The notes under the pieces were generated by a model. That model was not told where the DNA came from. It did no database searches and was given only the letters and a program-made list of their open reading frames with translations. Below are positions 12,509-23,680 of a stretch of 64,000 nucleotides of DNA, piece after piece. Position numbers and translations under genes: made by a program. Position 1 is the stretch's first letter; each line of letters begins with the position of its first letter. Source of the DNA: Biomphalaria glabrata (taxonomy: Eukaryota > Mollusca > Gastropoda > Planorbidae); assembly GCF_947242115.1 (NCBI RefSeq), contig NC_074723.1, positions 17,883,001 to 17,947,000 on the forward strand, written 5' to 3'.

Positions 12509-13718
12509 GGGAAACTCCGATGGTTTTGACCATTTTTTGATATATGTGTTTTGATTTACAGATAATGAATATATTATTCTTTTTTTTATTTGCAAGAATA
12601 ACTTAGTAATTATATGCTACTCAAATCCTATACTAATCCGAGCACCGGTGCTTGTCTTCCGCGAATTTATTGTAAAACAAGCAGTGAAGCACCCGAGGTA
12701 GATCTATTATAGTCTAGACTAGCAGCTGACTAGCTCTAAATCATGTGATGATGTACTGATGTAGTGTAGGCATTTTTTAAAATAATTTTACTAGAATGAC
12801 TAGATCTAAAATTAATTAAGTGGGTTAAGATATCATTTAGAACTAGACTTGTGCAGTTACATCACTTGACGATAGATTTACTTGATTAGTACTACATCTA
12901 CCAGATCTATAATAGAGCCATATAGTAATAGAACTGTCTTCTCATCATTGTGTTTTACGAACCAAACATCAGATATTTCTTTCTTTGTAAACAATTTTAG
13001 TAATCAAGGCAAAGATCTAAGCTTTAAATTAGTATTATTAACTATATTTTGTTATGACATGATTAGGATTTAGTTATTTGTTTTGGGAATAAGGGGAAAG
13101 TTTTAATTAGCGACAAGTGACGTGACAGATCTTTAAAAAATAAGAACGCTCTAAGTGACGCTAAAAGGAAGACGCTTCTTGTAGAGTAGTAGACTTGAGT
13201 ACGACATAATTGACATCGGACGATTCCCTTCTTGAGTATTAAACATATTTGTAGAACAACATATCAGCGTCGACTACATATTTGATTGTTTCGGCCTTTC
13301 GCCGGTGTTACTGAAGTAGTTGAGTTCAGCGTTACTTCCAGTCAGATCTACACTAGTCTAGACAGATTGCCAAGAATCAACACCGCGCGGAGGCCTTAAC
13401 AATTTACATCATTTACAATGTACGTAATATTTATTTTTTCTAGTTGAGCTTCTTGTTATCTAGACAGTTATAGTTGTATTATAACTTATATTGTCATATA
13501 TTATTTTCTATCTTTATATCTAGACTTTACAGAATAAATAATAAAATATTTGAATCTATATCACTATATCTATAATGAAAAAAAATCTGTGAGTTATATC
13601 TAGAGAAAGTTAAAAAAAATTTTCTTGTATTTATGTCTAATTTTTGAGTTTCAACTTTCTATCCTGTTTTTTTTTTAAATTAATTTAAATTGAATCATTG
13701 TTAGATAATACATGGCAG
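12509..13718. other. Spacer upstream of the P2X7-tail-like gene
   Basis: AT-rich, with no coding frame that I trust. The more complex piece at about 13090-13440 (containing CCGCGCGGAGGCC) could be a promoter or 5' untranslated exon of the downstream plus-strand gene, but nothing proves this. Confidence 0.4.
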
Positions 13719-14385
13719 GAGTTTGAGCCTTATATGTTTGTAAATGTGGATGCTGTAAGTACATGAATACAGAAAATGAAAATATATGCTGTACAAAAAT
13801 TCACAAAGTATCACTGAAAATGTCTTCCAATAACCTGCCATGTATAAGCCATCATCCAGGATTCAGGCCTGTTTGTTTGGACAAAGACAGTCTACAAACT
13901 GCACATCACAATTACAGAGAACCATTTGGAGACCTTTTTGATGATAAACATGAGCAATTATAATAATTTTTATTATCCATAATATAAGGAAATGTGTCTT
14001 ACAATATGCATTACACCAAACAAAACAACTTATAAAAACCAAAATATACATTCACAAAGCAATATTGATTTAAACATACATAATTTATATTCATAACTAT
14101 ATAATGTAATATATAAGTTTAGAGTCGATTCTTTTAAAATAATGTTTCTCTACCTAAAAAAAAATATCACAATGTTAGACGAGATGTTAAGAATGATACA
14201 ATTTTGTACATTATTCATGCGTAACTTCCATTTTAGACTGTCTGGGAAGAAGCATTAGAGTTCCTCTTCCATCCTGTGTAGTGAACAAGATCAGAAAAGA
14301 ATTTCCAGAAGACACAAAACAGGTTTCAAGCCATGCTAAAATGGCTACAAAAGTTTTGAAAATAAAATGTGTATATATAGCATGA
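13719..14385 (+). CDS. P2X7-type intracellular zinc-coordinating domain gene (incomplete or decayed)
   Basis: Two plus-strand coding blocks match the cysteine-rich cytoplasmic domain of P2X7 receptors. Block 1 (about 13730-13963) reads VCKCGCCKYM..ICCTKIHKV, then CISHHPGFRPVCLDKDSLQTA. Block 2 begins after an acceptor at 14236 and reads CLGRSIRVPLPSCVVNKIRK, then EFPEDTKQ, ending TGA at 14385. The human counterparts are WCQCGSC..LCC and LPSCCRWRIRKEFPKSEGQ. The domain exists alone in many invertebrate proteins and is thought to have been fused to P2X4-like receptors. The middle HCAYR-type part is not found between the blocks, and block 1 runs into TAA at about 13961, so an exon is missing, unrecognised or lost. 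The start is unknown: no transmembrane P2X part lies upstream. Function in the stand-alone form is not known to me. Confidence 0.6.
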
Positions 14386-14462
14386 ACAAAAAATATATTT
14401 AAGTTTAAATAAAAGTTGCAAATCTTATTTACAGTCTATGGTACAGTGTTATTTATACAGAT

Positions 14463-16600
14463 TTAAAACAGTGTCAATCTCTTTATATTGTCCCAAGATG
14501 GCCGTTCAAATTTTGAACATAATGGCTCTGGTATGTGATACACATATTCAGTGAGGCTCTTTGTCAATTCTTTTGGGTCCTTGCGAAATACATCGAACAA
14601 ATAGTTCATAAGCCTATGAACATAAACTGAAAAATAAATAAAAATTTTGGAAATACCTAAAATAAATGTACGAGCAATGTAACATAACATAACATAATGT
14701 GTAAATATAATTTCAGTTCCATAAACCTAGCTGTCAGACATTTGCTATGTAATTAAGATAAAAGTATTTGTTGTTGTTAAAAGACTTTTGCGTTAGTTTC
14801 AAAAGAAATGATATACATAAATTTCAACCTTGTGTTGGAGATTTCTTTTGTTATTTGATGCTGTAGTCTTCTTTATTGTATTTTGGAAAAATTATACTAT
14901 ATCATACATTTCCTTCCTTGTCTGTGTAATCAGTTTCCTCTCCATAATTTTCATTGTAGTGCATGGCTGCAATGTGGAGTCTAGTTAACAAATAAATGAA
15001 AAGGAAATTTAGAAATATGGAACTCAAAAATAGTATTACAAACAGGTTGATGAAATATTATATGTATCAGTATAGTATTATTTACCTGCTTTGCATTCCT
15101 AAATAAGAAAAAGCAGTGTGCTTTGGTGCAAATTTTATCACAAGACTGTAGAATGATTCCAGAGCAGCTGTTTGGTGTATTGGAGATATTTTGCACACAC
15201 TTTCATAATCCTCAATTCCTGTAAAGCATTAATGTAGAAAAAAAAGTCAAAATATTTCAAGATCATCCTTCCGTTGGTGAGAAAACATTTTAACTTATCT
15301 TGGGGAAACCTGTTTAACTTTAATTTAATATAGTGGATCAAGAAAATACTCACCAGGCTCATACCAATCTTTATAGAATGTCCATAGCTACATCTCTGTC
15401 TGGGTACCAGTATCTTTCATGATTGTCATACAACATTGTGTATCTAAACAATTAATGAGAGTAAAATTTAAAAACAATTATAATATAAGCAATGAATTTA
15501 AATAAAGTCTACAATTCTTTTTGGTGACAAAATGAAAAAAAAAACTTACATTTACTTCTTTTATGTGATTGTATATTGCACTGCACTTTTTTGTTTCCGG
15601 TTTCAAATGTGTCTGTCTGTATAGATGTACACATATGATATACTGGTAGTTTCACTGGATCAGCCACAGTAGCTACCTCTGAGACACTAGTTAAATCACT
15701 CTCAGTAGTCTCAGGTACAAGTACTACAGTTGCATTATCGTTGATTAGACTTTTCAATCGCTGAAATAAATTTTGATTAAAATGACTCGGACGTAAAACA
15801 AAAAAAAAAAATTGGCAAGGTTCCAACAAAAGTTCTAGAAAGACTACAATTTAAAGTTAAGTTTTTCCTCTTAGCTACATCTCTAGACCTAGATATCTAG
15901 ATTTGACATGGACCATAATTATCATTGTGAACTAGTCCAGATCCTATTTTATCTTTGGTTATAGATCTATCTAATCTAGGCTTGGGCAGAGCAATAATTT
16001 TTATAGTGGATCTAAGATTATTAAAAGTAAAAATGTCTGAATTTCAGTCTGAATATTATGCTTTATTGCCGCTTTATTAGCTATAATGATATGTAAAGTT
16101 TATTATTTTCTAATTCACTAATTGACACTCTATCTAGTACATTCTAATAAGTCTAGAGAATAACTAATAATAATTACCTTCAGTGCATTACGTTTCACTA
16201 ATGCCTTAGATTTTCTTTTTGAGCCAGAATAAGTCTCAGTAGTAGATCTATCACTATCATTAATTATTGAATTCTTTGCCTTTGGCCTGGAAATCCAATG
16301 TATTGTTGGTACTGCACATGATATTAACTTCAATTTTTTTTCAAAGCCCATTTCCACAGCAATGAAGTTGCTGAAACAGCTTCTCTCAAAATGGTTTGAG
16401 CATAAATAGGAATTTGCATATGCCTTTGTAAAATATTTGCTCTTCAGCCGAATAAATTTTTCCCATTTTCCCTTCAAAACTTCATCTCTTGGAAACAAAT
16501 GAAAAGAGACATTAATTTCTGTGTCCGCATACTTGCTGATTTTATCTTTGTGATTGGAACTACTGCAACAAGCTGAAGAACAGTATTTCATTGTCTTCAA
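14463..16600 (-). CDS. THAP zinc-finger gene with Kolobok-like transposase C-terminal tail, possibly decayed
   Basis: Exon 1 (16600-16178) encodes a THAP domain: KYCSSACCSSSN, VSFHLFPRD, KWEKFIRLK, LCSNHF and AVPTIHW, i.e. the C2CH metal ligands and the AVPTI box. THAP may start at the second Met (16591). Further exons are 15760-15550, 15443-15354, 15218-15086 and 14980-14908; their phases join without gaps. They encode a TGTQTE linker and then YKDWYEPG, ISPIHQTAALESFYSLVIKF, APKHTAFSYLGMQSR and LHIAAMHYNENYG, which resembles the end of Kolobok/ISXO2-like transposases. A last exon (14626-14463) reads VHRLMNYLFDVF..VPEALC-like text; one exon before it is unplaced. The catalytic DDE core is absent. 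An in-frame TAG at 15388-15390 separates the THAP and tail parts. It is either a host gene derived from a transposon or its pseudogene. Confidence 0.65.
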
Positions 16601-17929
16601 GTAGAACTAGAGGTTTAGATCTAGATCTAGAATATTATTTATAAACAAGACAGATTATAAATCAACGTGGAGACTGGCTGTGAAGCGTAAGTATAAATGC
16701 GATCTGCTGGAGTTAGAGAGTTTTTTCGGTTATATAGGTCTAGTTGTGACGTCATGTCTTTTAAAACTATAAACATCTCGCAGAACCCGGTTTTTTTTTT
16801 TAGATTTATTAAATATAAAATTTTCTGAGCATTTAAATAAAAAATGATATAATGTTTACTATTACAACTTTTTACGCAGAATTTAAATATGTCAATAACT
16901 AAAATAAAAAAAAACTATCGGAGTTTCCCTAAGTAGGCATAATATTTTTTTTAGAAATAATTATAATAATATAATAATAATCATTCCATGAGGAAATTAG
17001 AAACAAAATATACATTCACATTAGTTTCACTAAATGTAATATGTGAAATGTTTAAATCTTCTAATAGAACCAAATTAATTTAATTAAAAAAACAAGGAAC
17101 ATAAAAAATTGTTGTTGTTTTTAAAAATTCCTCCTTCAAGATTTGAAGACTTTTTCTAAGAGCTATGATTTTGCTCTAAATAATTAAAGAATGATAGAAT
17201 TTAAAAAAAAATGTTTTACCCCGACCTAATATCCCCCCCCCCCTTCCAACCCGAAATAAATTCTGGTTAAGCAAATGTATAGATCTAAATCTACTTAATT
17301 CTACTTAGATTATATAAGGTTGTAATGATGGGGTTATAATATAGAGTCTAGATCCAGACTTAGAAGACGGCCAGTGGACAAAATGTTTCTGAATGTCTGT
17401 CTATCTATTTAACTCTTTAATGAATACATGCGGGAGTACCTGCTGACGTGCGTGTGTTAAAGATATTATTCAAATGTCTAGACCTCCAGACCAAATTTAA
17501 TTTTAAAGATTATTTTATTTGGAAAAATCATAATGGCCAAACCAGATATTTTCCCAGTGAGGCCAATTAGTAATTCTTTTTCCAAAAATATACATAAACT
17601 ATCAAATTTCTAGAAAGTTGTGAGAGCCATTTTCATACAGGTTCCATTTTTTCGACACGATGAAAATAAGACCTGATATATGTTGCTCTATAACAGTGAT
17701 GCACAGACTATGTTCCCTATGATGCAGTGCAATACCGGTATGAGGTTTAGGCTATAATCAGGATCTTCGAAACTTCTGCAAAACTGCTGAGCATAATAAA
17801 GTGTCCTAGACTCAGCTCTTTTTTTTTTATGATATGCTCTCACAAAAACAAAAGCACAGTTCTTATTTCATATGCTATGACAAATTCCTATATAAATGCT
17901 CTATCTACCAATTAGTGCCAATGAAGCTT
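16601..17929. other. AT-rich spacer
   Basis: No gene or clear repeat was identified. A short C run lies at about 17233, and the 5' flank of the Penelope-like element begins near 17900. Confidence 0.5.
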
Positions 17930-18430
17930 AATTGCATCAGCTAGGAAAAACAAAGGCGAAATTCGGGCATGGGACCCGTGTAGAATTTTATAGAAGATAT
18001 ATTGATGATGGGCTTGGCATAACATCTCTGACAGAGGATGAACTAATCAAATTTATTGAGTTCAGTAATAACTTGAATCCCGCCATTCGTTTCACTTATA
18101 CTATTTCCAGAACTAGAGTGAACTTCTTAGACATACAAATAGACATAACCCAAAATTCTCTGTCTACATCCACCCGTTACAAAGATACTGACAGCCATAG
18201 CTATCTTCTATGCTCGTCATCCCATCCACCATCATGTAAAGATTCTATCCCCTACTCACAACTTCTGTGTATCCGCCGCCTGTGCCAAGACGACAATGAC
18301 TTCACTGAAAAAGCCACTGAAATGATAGAGTTTTTCTTGCGTCGTGTCTACCCTCAGGTTATTTTAGACAAATCCTTATCGAGAGTGGAAAATCTCAAAA
18401 GAGAACAAGCTTTCAAGAAAACAAGATTAC
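17930..18430 (+). mobile_element. Penelope-like element, reverse transcriptase piece
   Basis: The frame encodes FYRRYIDDGLGI (RT motif C, YIDD), then NFLDIQIDI, SYLLCSSSHPPSCKDSIPYS and QLLCIRRLC. The string of FLD, the HP and YSQ..R..RLC is characteristic of Penelope-like RTs rather than LINE or LTR RTs. Upstream RT motifs are missing, so the element is 5'-truncated. It is separated from its endonuclease part by the insertion at about 18430-21455. Confidence 0.85.
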
Positions 18431-18536
18431 AAAGAGAGTTTGTGTTACACAAACTCAGAGGCGGCCCCCGTCGAAGTCGGATCCCTGTCGGATCTGCATA
18501 TTCGCAAATAATATTCAAGAGGTGATTTAATTTTGA

Positions 18537-18709
18537 TGTAAAATGTTTTACACGTTTCGGATGTTCCTTCAGAGTTGAAGATAATTACTTCCTAGTCCAA
18601 ACCTCCCGCAGGACGACGGGGGATGGGAGCGGGCAGGGTTTGAACCCTGGGCAATCCATAAATCTGAACGACAGTCCAGCGCGCAAACCGCACGACCAGG
18701 CAGCCATCC
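18537..18709 (-). mobile_element. tRNA-derived SINE (family 1)
   Basis: Full-length minus-strand copy, very similar to the one at 12328. It is nested in the family A/B element. Confidence 0.85.
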
Positions 18710-19083
18710 GATGGTCAAAAGTAATAATGTTTCAAAGATTCATTTGCCGTAAATTTAAATTGAAATTTAATAAAAAAAAATAGTAGATTAGTTTTAGTAT
18801 ATTAAAACATTACAATATTGATCAAAACGTTTGGAAATGAAAATCTACACTTTTTTTTTTTTACACTTTAAGTTTAGAAATTGAAATTCTACATCTTAAT
18901 CTAGTCTATTTTAGTCTAAACTAGATCTAGAAATTCTAGATCTAGACTCTAAAATAATTTTAATTAGAATATACTGTAATAAAAATCTAGATCTAGTTTA
19001 AAAAATCTAGATTAGATCTAAATCAAGATATCATTCCTTTTTTAAACGCGAGTCACATAACGAGGCTTAATAAACATTACTAT

Positions 19084-19700
19084 ACCGAGTTCTTTTTTCA
19101 TTTCATTTGAAGAATTAATTCCATATCACGTCAGAGGGAAAAAAAAAACACTACGTCACACGGCCTAGCTAGACTAAAAATAGCCTTCATCTATAAGAGC
19201 CATTTATCGAGTGTTCATAGACTTTGGTGCACCGAGTGCGTTCTTTAAGCATTTCATTTAAAGAATTCATTCCATATGACGTCAAAGGAAAAAAAAAACA
19301 CTACGTCACAAGGCCTAGCTAGACTAAAAATCACCTTTATCAACACGAGCCATTTCTCGAGTGTTCATAGACATTGGTGCACCGAGTGCGTTCTTTTAGC
19401 ATTTCATTTAAAGAATTCATTCCATGTGACGTCAAAGGAAAAAAAAACACTACGTCACACGGCTTAGTTAGACTAAAATATGTTTTCATTAATACAAGCA
19501 ATTTTTTCGAGGGTTAATAGACATTGGTGCACCGAGTGCGTTCTTTTAACATTACATTTAAAGAGTCCATTCATATGACGTCAAAGAAAAAAAATTCCAT
19601 TACCTCACAATAGGCTAGTACCGGTACCATAAAAAAAAAATGTCTTTATTTACACGAGATATTTAACGAGGGTTCATAGACATTGGTGCACTGAGTTCTA
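19084..19700 (+). repeat. Minisatellite, about four units of 150 bp, with CRE-like palindromes
   Basis: CACCGAGTGCG-type anchors recur at about 19084, 19231, 19381, 19531 and 19690. Each unit contains CATTTCATTTAAAGAATTCA, then CCATATGACGTCAAAGG, an A run, CACTACGTCAC and GGCCTAGCTAGACTAAAA. The TGACGTCA octamer is present in three units. The central units are best conserved. Confidence 0.9.
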
Positions 19701-19715
19701 ATAGATATTATTTAA

Positions 19716-20832
19716 AAAGGATCAAAGCCGCATTGTTTTTGCGTTTTGTCTGTCAGTCGGTCTGTCCGTTATCTTGATATAAAAAAAACAACTAAAAGTT
19801 ATTAAAAATTGATTAACCTTTATTTTACGTTTCAAAACATCGCAATAATTTTTAGGTATGAACACAATTGAAAAATTTATATAATAGATTGTTCCGGATG
19901 TTTGTATAAATAGTAAAAGAAAAAGAGAATTTCAGATAAATGTAATACCGTTAATTAAATTTTTTGGATGGTCTCGTATAAAAATTAGATGTACTACAGC
20001 CACGTGGAGAGATTTTCATACCTTACTTTGGTGTTTGGATTCTGTTTTCCTTAAAAATCGGAACATAATATTAACGATAATTAGATTTTTTAATGTTTTA
20101 GGTAGAAAGTTAAATGTACTGTAAGAGAGTAGTGAGTTAAAATATTTTTCATAAAAATCCGTAAAAACATTATTTCGTAAATGAGAAGATTATTTGTTTA
20201 TTAATTAGAAGAGGGAGTTCAAACAATTATTTGACGTTAGTAGATTTTTAAATAAATTCGGAAATTTCTGGCGACGATTTGTAAGAAACAAAATCCGGAA
20301 CTTTCTTTATCGATTACAAAACTTCTATGTTATGTTTTACAAGAAAATTAAATGTCTAAAAAGTAATTTTCAGTAATCAGTTCTAGTAAATTACTTTTTT
20401 TAAAAGCCTTATGCGATTTCAAACAATCATTAGGCATAATTCATGTTTTATAAAACAATATCCGGAACATTTTTACACTTAATGAAATATAAGTCAGTAT
20501 AGAGATTATGATTTAGCATTAATATGCTATTTACATAAAAAACGGAACAACATATTATTGATAATGTGTTTTTGCAACGTTTAAGCATGGAAATTGAATG
20601 TAATATAAGTTAGAAGAGCAAACAAACATTTGTTGGGGTTGATTAGTTTTGCACAAAAAATCCGGAACAATCAATTTTAGATATTTAAAACTATTGAGAT
20701 GTTATGGGAGGAACATTAAAGGGTAAATCAGATTTTCAATAGCTTTTAGAGTTCTAGTTTTTTAAATCTAATCGTGACGGACAGACCGACCAACAGACAA
20801 AACGCACAAAAATAAGCTTCTTTTATTCGGAT
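19716..20832. mobile_element. Foldback/MITE element with roughly 60-bp inverted ends and internal degenerate repeats
   Basis: The left end GCGTTTTGTCTGTCAGTCGG is mirrored at 20778-20806 (GACGGACAGACCGACCAACA then GACAAAACGC). Inside, a degenerate unit of about 100-120 bp recurs, marked by ATCCGGAAC-like words at about 19895 (inverted), 20058, 20155, 20290, 20468, 20545 and 20660. No coding frame. Confidence 0.65.
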
Positions 20833-21455
20833 GGGGGCACTAAACAAAAAATAAATAAAATCTGATTTTTAAAAAAAGTTTAAGGAATTGGTTTAGCACC
20901 TGATCATGTTGCGACGTTACGCTACTGCAAGAAAATCGCTGCATAAAAAGTCCATTTAAAAAAATGTGCGTGATATTTACATACAAAGTGCATTATTAGC
21001 CTTTATAAACAAACAGAAATGTTTTCTTTTAATTTTAGCAGCTAGTTGACCAGAAAAAACGTCTTTAACTATTATTTGTATTTGTTGTAAACATTTCCTG
21101 TACATTTTAAAAATATATTTGACTTAGTGATACTGAAAATACACAAAAATTGTCCATCTTTGTTAGCATATTGTAACATTGCCTCCCTTACATTTACGTA
21201 ATTGTTTTAGAATTGGTGTATTTTTATGAAAACATCGCTTGCATAATTAATTTTATAAATTAAACGGTTTGCTTTTAGAAAACCAAAAGTAGCCGTTGCA
21301 CCTAAACTTTTCAAGCCGGATTTAATGATGAAATAATATTTTTCATATCTCTTCTAGTTTTCGAGATCTGAGTGTGACAGACGGACAGACGGACAGACGG
21401 ACATTTTGCACAAACGTAATAGCGGCTTTTTCCCCTTACGGGGGCCGCTAAAAAC

Positions 21456-21954
21456 GAAATCTGGCAATGTCGAGAGGCCCAAATTGATATTAACTAGCTA
21501 CCACCCTCACAACGTGAAAGCAAAAAACATCTTTTTGAAAAAACTGAACATTTTCCTAGCCGATGAACATACTCGCGACATCTTTTCATCCCCACCTCTT
21601 GTGGTATTCAGGCGAGACCAAAACCTATACAAGACATATTAGTACACACTAAACTCCACAACATCTCGAGTGAACCTGGCACTTGGCCATGTAGGCCTAA
21701 GCGGCGTAACTGTCAGACCTGCAAACACACTCTCGCCACCCCCACCATCACCTAAAATGACCATCAAGATCAGTGGCAAATTTAACTGTAATAGTAGAGG
21801 AGTCATATATGCTATAATATGTTCAAGGTGTCAAATGATCTATATTGGAAACACAAGCAGGATCTTAAAAACACAAACACGACTCCAAGAACACCTTAGA
21901 GACATGCGTAATTTCGCAACTAAGCCCGTCTCTATCCATTTTAATAACACACAT
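21456..21954 (+). mobile_element. Penelope-like element, linker and GIY-YIG endonuclease piece
   Basis: The strand encodes LILTSYHPHNVKAKNIFLKK and, after a frame change, SGKFNCNSRGVIYAIICSRC followed by MIYIGNTSRILKTQTRLQEH. VIYAI and MIYIG stand for the GIY and YIG motifs, with a Cys pair before YIG and the downstream Arg and His typical of Penelope endonucleases. The piece stops at 21954, where a hAT-like element is inserted; the remainder lies beyond 23240. Confidence 0.85.
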
Positions 21955-23231
21955 CATGGGCGTAGCCAGGATTTTTTTTCGGGGAGGGTTTTAGGGGGAT
22001 TCCCGACCCCCCCCCCCCCCGCAGAAAAAAAATTATATATATATATATATGTCTCTGTGTGTGTACATAATTAATCTTTATTACATTCTGACCCTTTCGG
22101 AAGACGTTTATTGTAGACTACCCGCCCTTGCTAGCAAGGGGGTCTGGGGGAGTTCGCAGCCCCGCCGCCGAGCACTATTTCTGGTATTGAAAGCCAACAA
22201 AATGCATATTCTGAGGTATCTACAGTGCATTATCTTGCTATTAAAAAGTTTTATTTCAAAAACCTAATGTGCTATTCTTATTGACTTAGACCCTCTCGCG
22301 CCGTTCGGCGCATTTTCCGGCAAGCTGTTTCCGCAACTCTTATTTTGCGTAATTCATTTTGTGTGAGAACATGTCCCGCAAAACCTCATGCGACGCTCTG
22401 TCACAACCTTACTAAGGATTCGATCTTTGAATTTGGTGACTTTAGTTTGCTTTAAAATAATATTGAAGAGAGAGGTTTTCAACTCTAAACGCTCTGTAGG
22501 GGAATTTTAAACTCAAAACCATCTGGAGGGGTTTTAAACTTTAAAGAAAAAGCCATCTGGAGGAGGGGGATTTAAACTCAAAACCCCTTTGACTACGCTC
22601 ATAGATTTTATAGTGTGTAATTTGCTTTTTTTTATATTGAAGAGGTACTTTTTAGCTTCAAACCCCAACTGGAGGGAGGGGGGGGGGGTTAAACTCAAAA
22701 CCCCTTTGGCTACGCTCATAGAATTTTGAGTGTGTAATTTGCTTTTTTTTTATATTGAAGATGGGGTTTATCGTAAATTTTGGAGGGGGTTTTAAAATCA
22801 AAATCTTCCTCAACTGTGCTGTTGGAATTTGAGGATTGTTGTTTGCATTTTTTTGGTTTTGTTTTATAGAAGAGGGGGATTTAACTGCAAAAACCTCTGG
22901 TAGGGGGTTCAAAATTCAAACCCCCTGCAGGGGGTTTTAATCTCAAAGCCCCCTGGTAGAGGGATTTGTATCTCAAAACCCCCTGATAGGTTTTTTTTTA
23001 AATCTCAAAACCCCCTGGTAGGGGGATTTAAACTCAAAAACCCCTGGTAGAGGGTTTTTAACTCAAAACTGCCTCGACTGTGGTAGGTGATGATTTAGTA
23101 TTAAAATCTCACCTAAAATAAACAAAATGAAAGCAAAAATCAGTCACTTAATTCCGTCCCAGGGGGGGGGGGATTTCATTTCGGGGGGGGGGGTTGAACC
23201 CCAAGACCCCCCCCCCCTGGCTACGCCCATG
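21955..23231. mobile_element. hAT-like non-autonomous element, 1277 bp, perfect 8-bp target duplication
   Basis: Terminal inverted repeats CATGGGCGTAGCCAGG / CCTGGCTACGCCCATG are flanked by ACACACAT on both sides (21947-21954 and 23232-23239). An 8-bp duplication and CA...TG ends fit the hAT superfamily, though no transposase remains. The right half (22480-23100) is a string of short units alternating GGGGGTTTTAAACTC and AAAACCCCC. A second, truncated copy is at 39395-39867. Confidence 0.85.
22480..23100. repeat. Internal G/C-run mini-repeat of the hAT-like element
   Basis: Short units of roughly 40 bp recur, each combining a G run, TTTTAAACTCAAAA or close variants, and a C run with CTGGTAGGGGG. 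Each unit can pair with itself. Spacing is irregular. Confidence 0.75.
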
Positions 23232-23239
23232 ACACACAT

Positions 23240-23680
23240 CTTAGGGGTACCACTTATCTCATCGTCACTGCTATACAACAATGCAATAAAAAAAACACCC
23301 GTCTGCAGATAGAAAACAAACTTATTTACATGTCAGGCACCCTCCAACCTAACGGGATCTACAACCAGCACACTTTTATTTAATATGCGATGGGCACTAA
23401 CATTACCCCCCTTTCATCTTTGCCTGACATCTCCGCCCCCTTCCGATTTCCCGCGCTTTTACACCAGCTTAGCTCATTTCTTTTCTGCCTCGATAGAGAA
23501 CAACATCGGACAGATAAGTAAACTTAAGACTATTTTGTTTGTCATCTATTTGTTTGCTTTGTAGCTGACGAAGGCCTCGTGGCCCAAACGTCCTTTGTTT
23601 AACTTGGTCCGGCAGGATTACATATATGCATGTTTTTTCGTATTTTCTATACAGTCGTTTACCCCTGCAGCAGTAATTTT
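23240..23680 (+). mobile_element. Penelope-like element, 3' end
   Basis: The remaining endonuclease frame resumes right after the target duplication (RLQIENKLIYMSGTLQPNGI) and ends near 23385. The noncoding tail that follows includes GCTGACGAAGGCCTCGTGGC, a motif recurrent in Penelope-like elements. The 3' border is approximate. Confidence 0.7.
23555..23600 (+). ncRNA. Hammerhead-ribozyme-like motif in the Penelope tail
   Basis: CTGACGA (23565-23571) fits the CUGANGA core, followed by a stem AGGCC/GGCC with a TCGT loop, then CAAACG. The expected core is GAAAC; here C replaces the key G, and the partner strand for the closing helix is not clear. Hammerheads are known in Penelope-like elements. 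This one is probably inactive. Confidence 0.35.

Larger units (their letters stand above)
18430..21455 (+). mobile_element. Composite non-autonomous DNA element (family A/B) inserted in the Penelope-like element
   Basis: The left end (ACACAAACTC then GCGGCCCCCG) and right end (CGGGGGCCGCTAAAA) also bound the element at 58704-59598, which is in the same orientation. The right part has a run of GGACAGACGGACAGACGG, then GCACAAACGTAATAGCGGC in both copies. This copy carries a SINE (18537), a 150-bp tandem array (19084) and a foldback element (19716). No transposase frame is visible. The left border is approximate. Confidence 0.6.
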
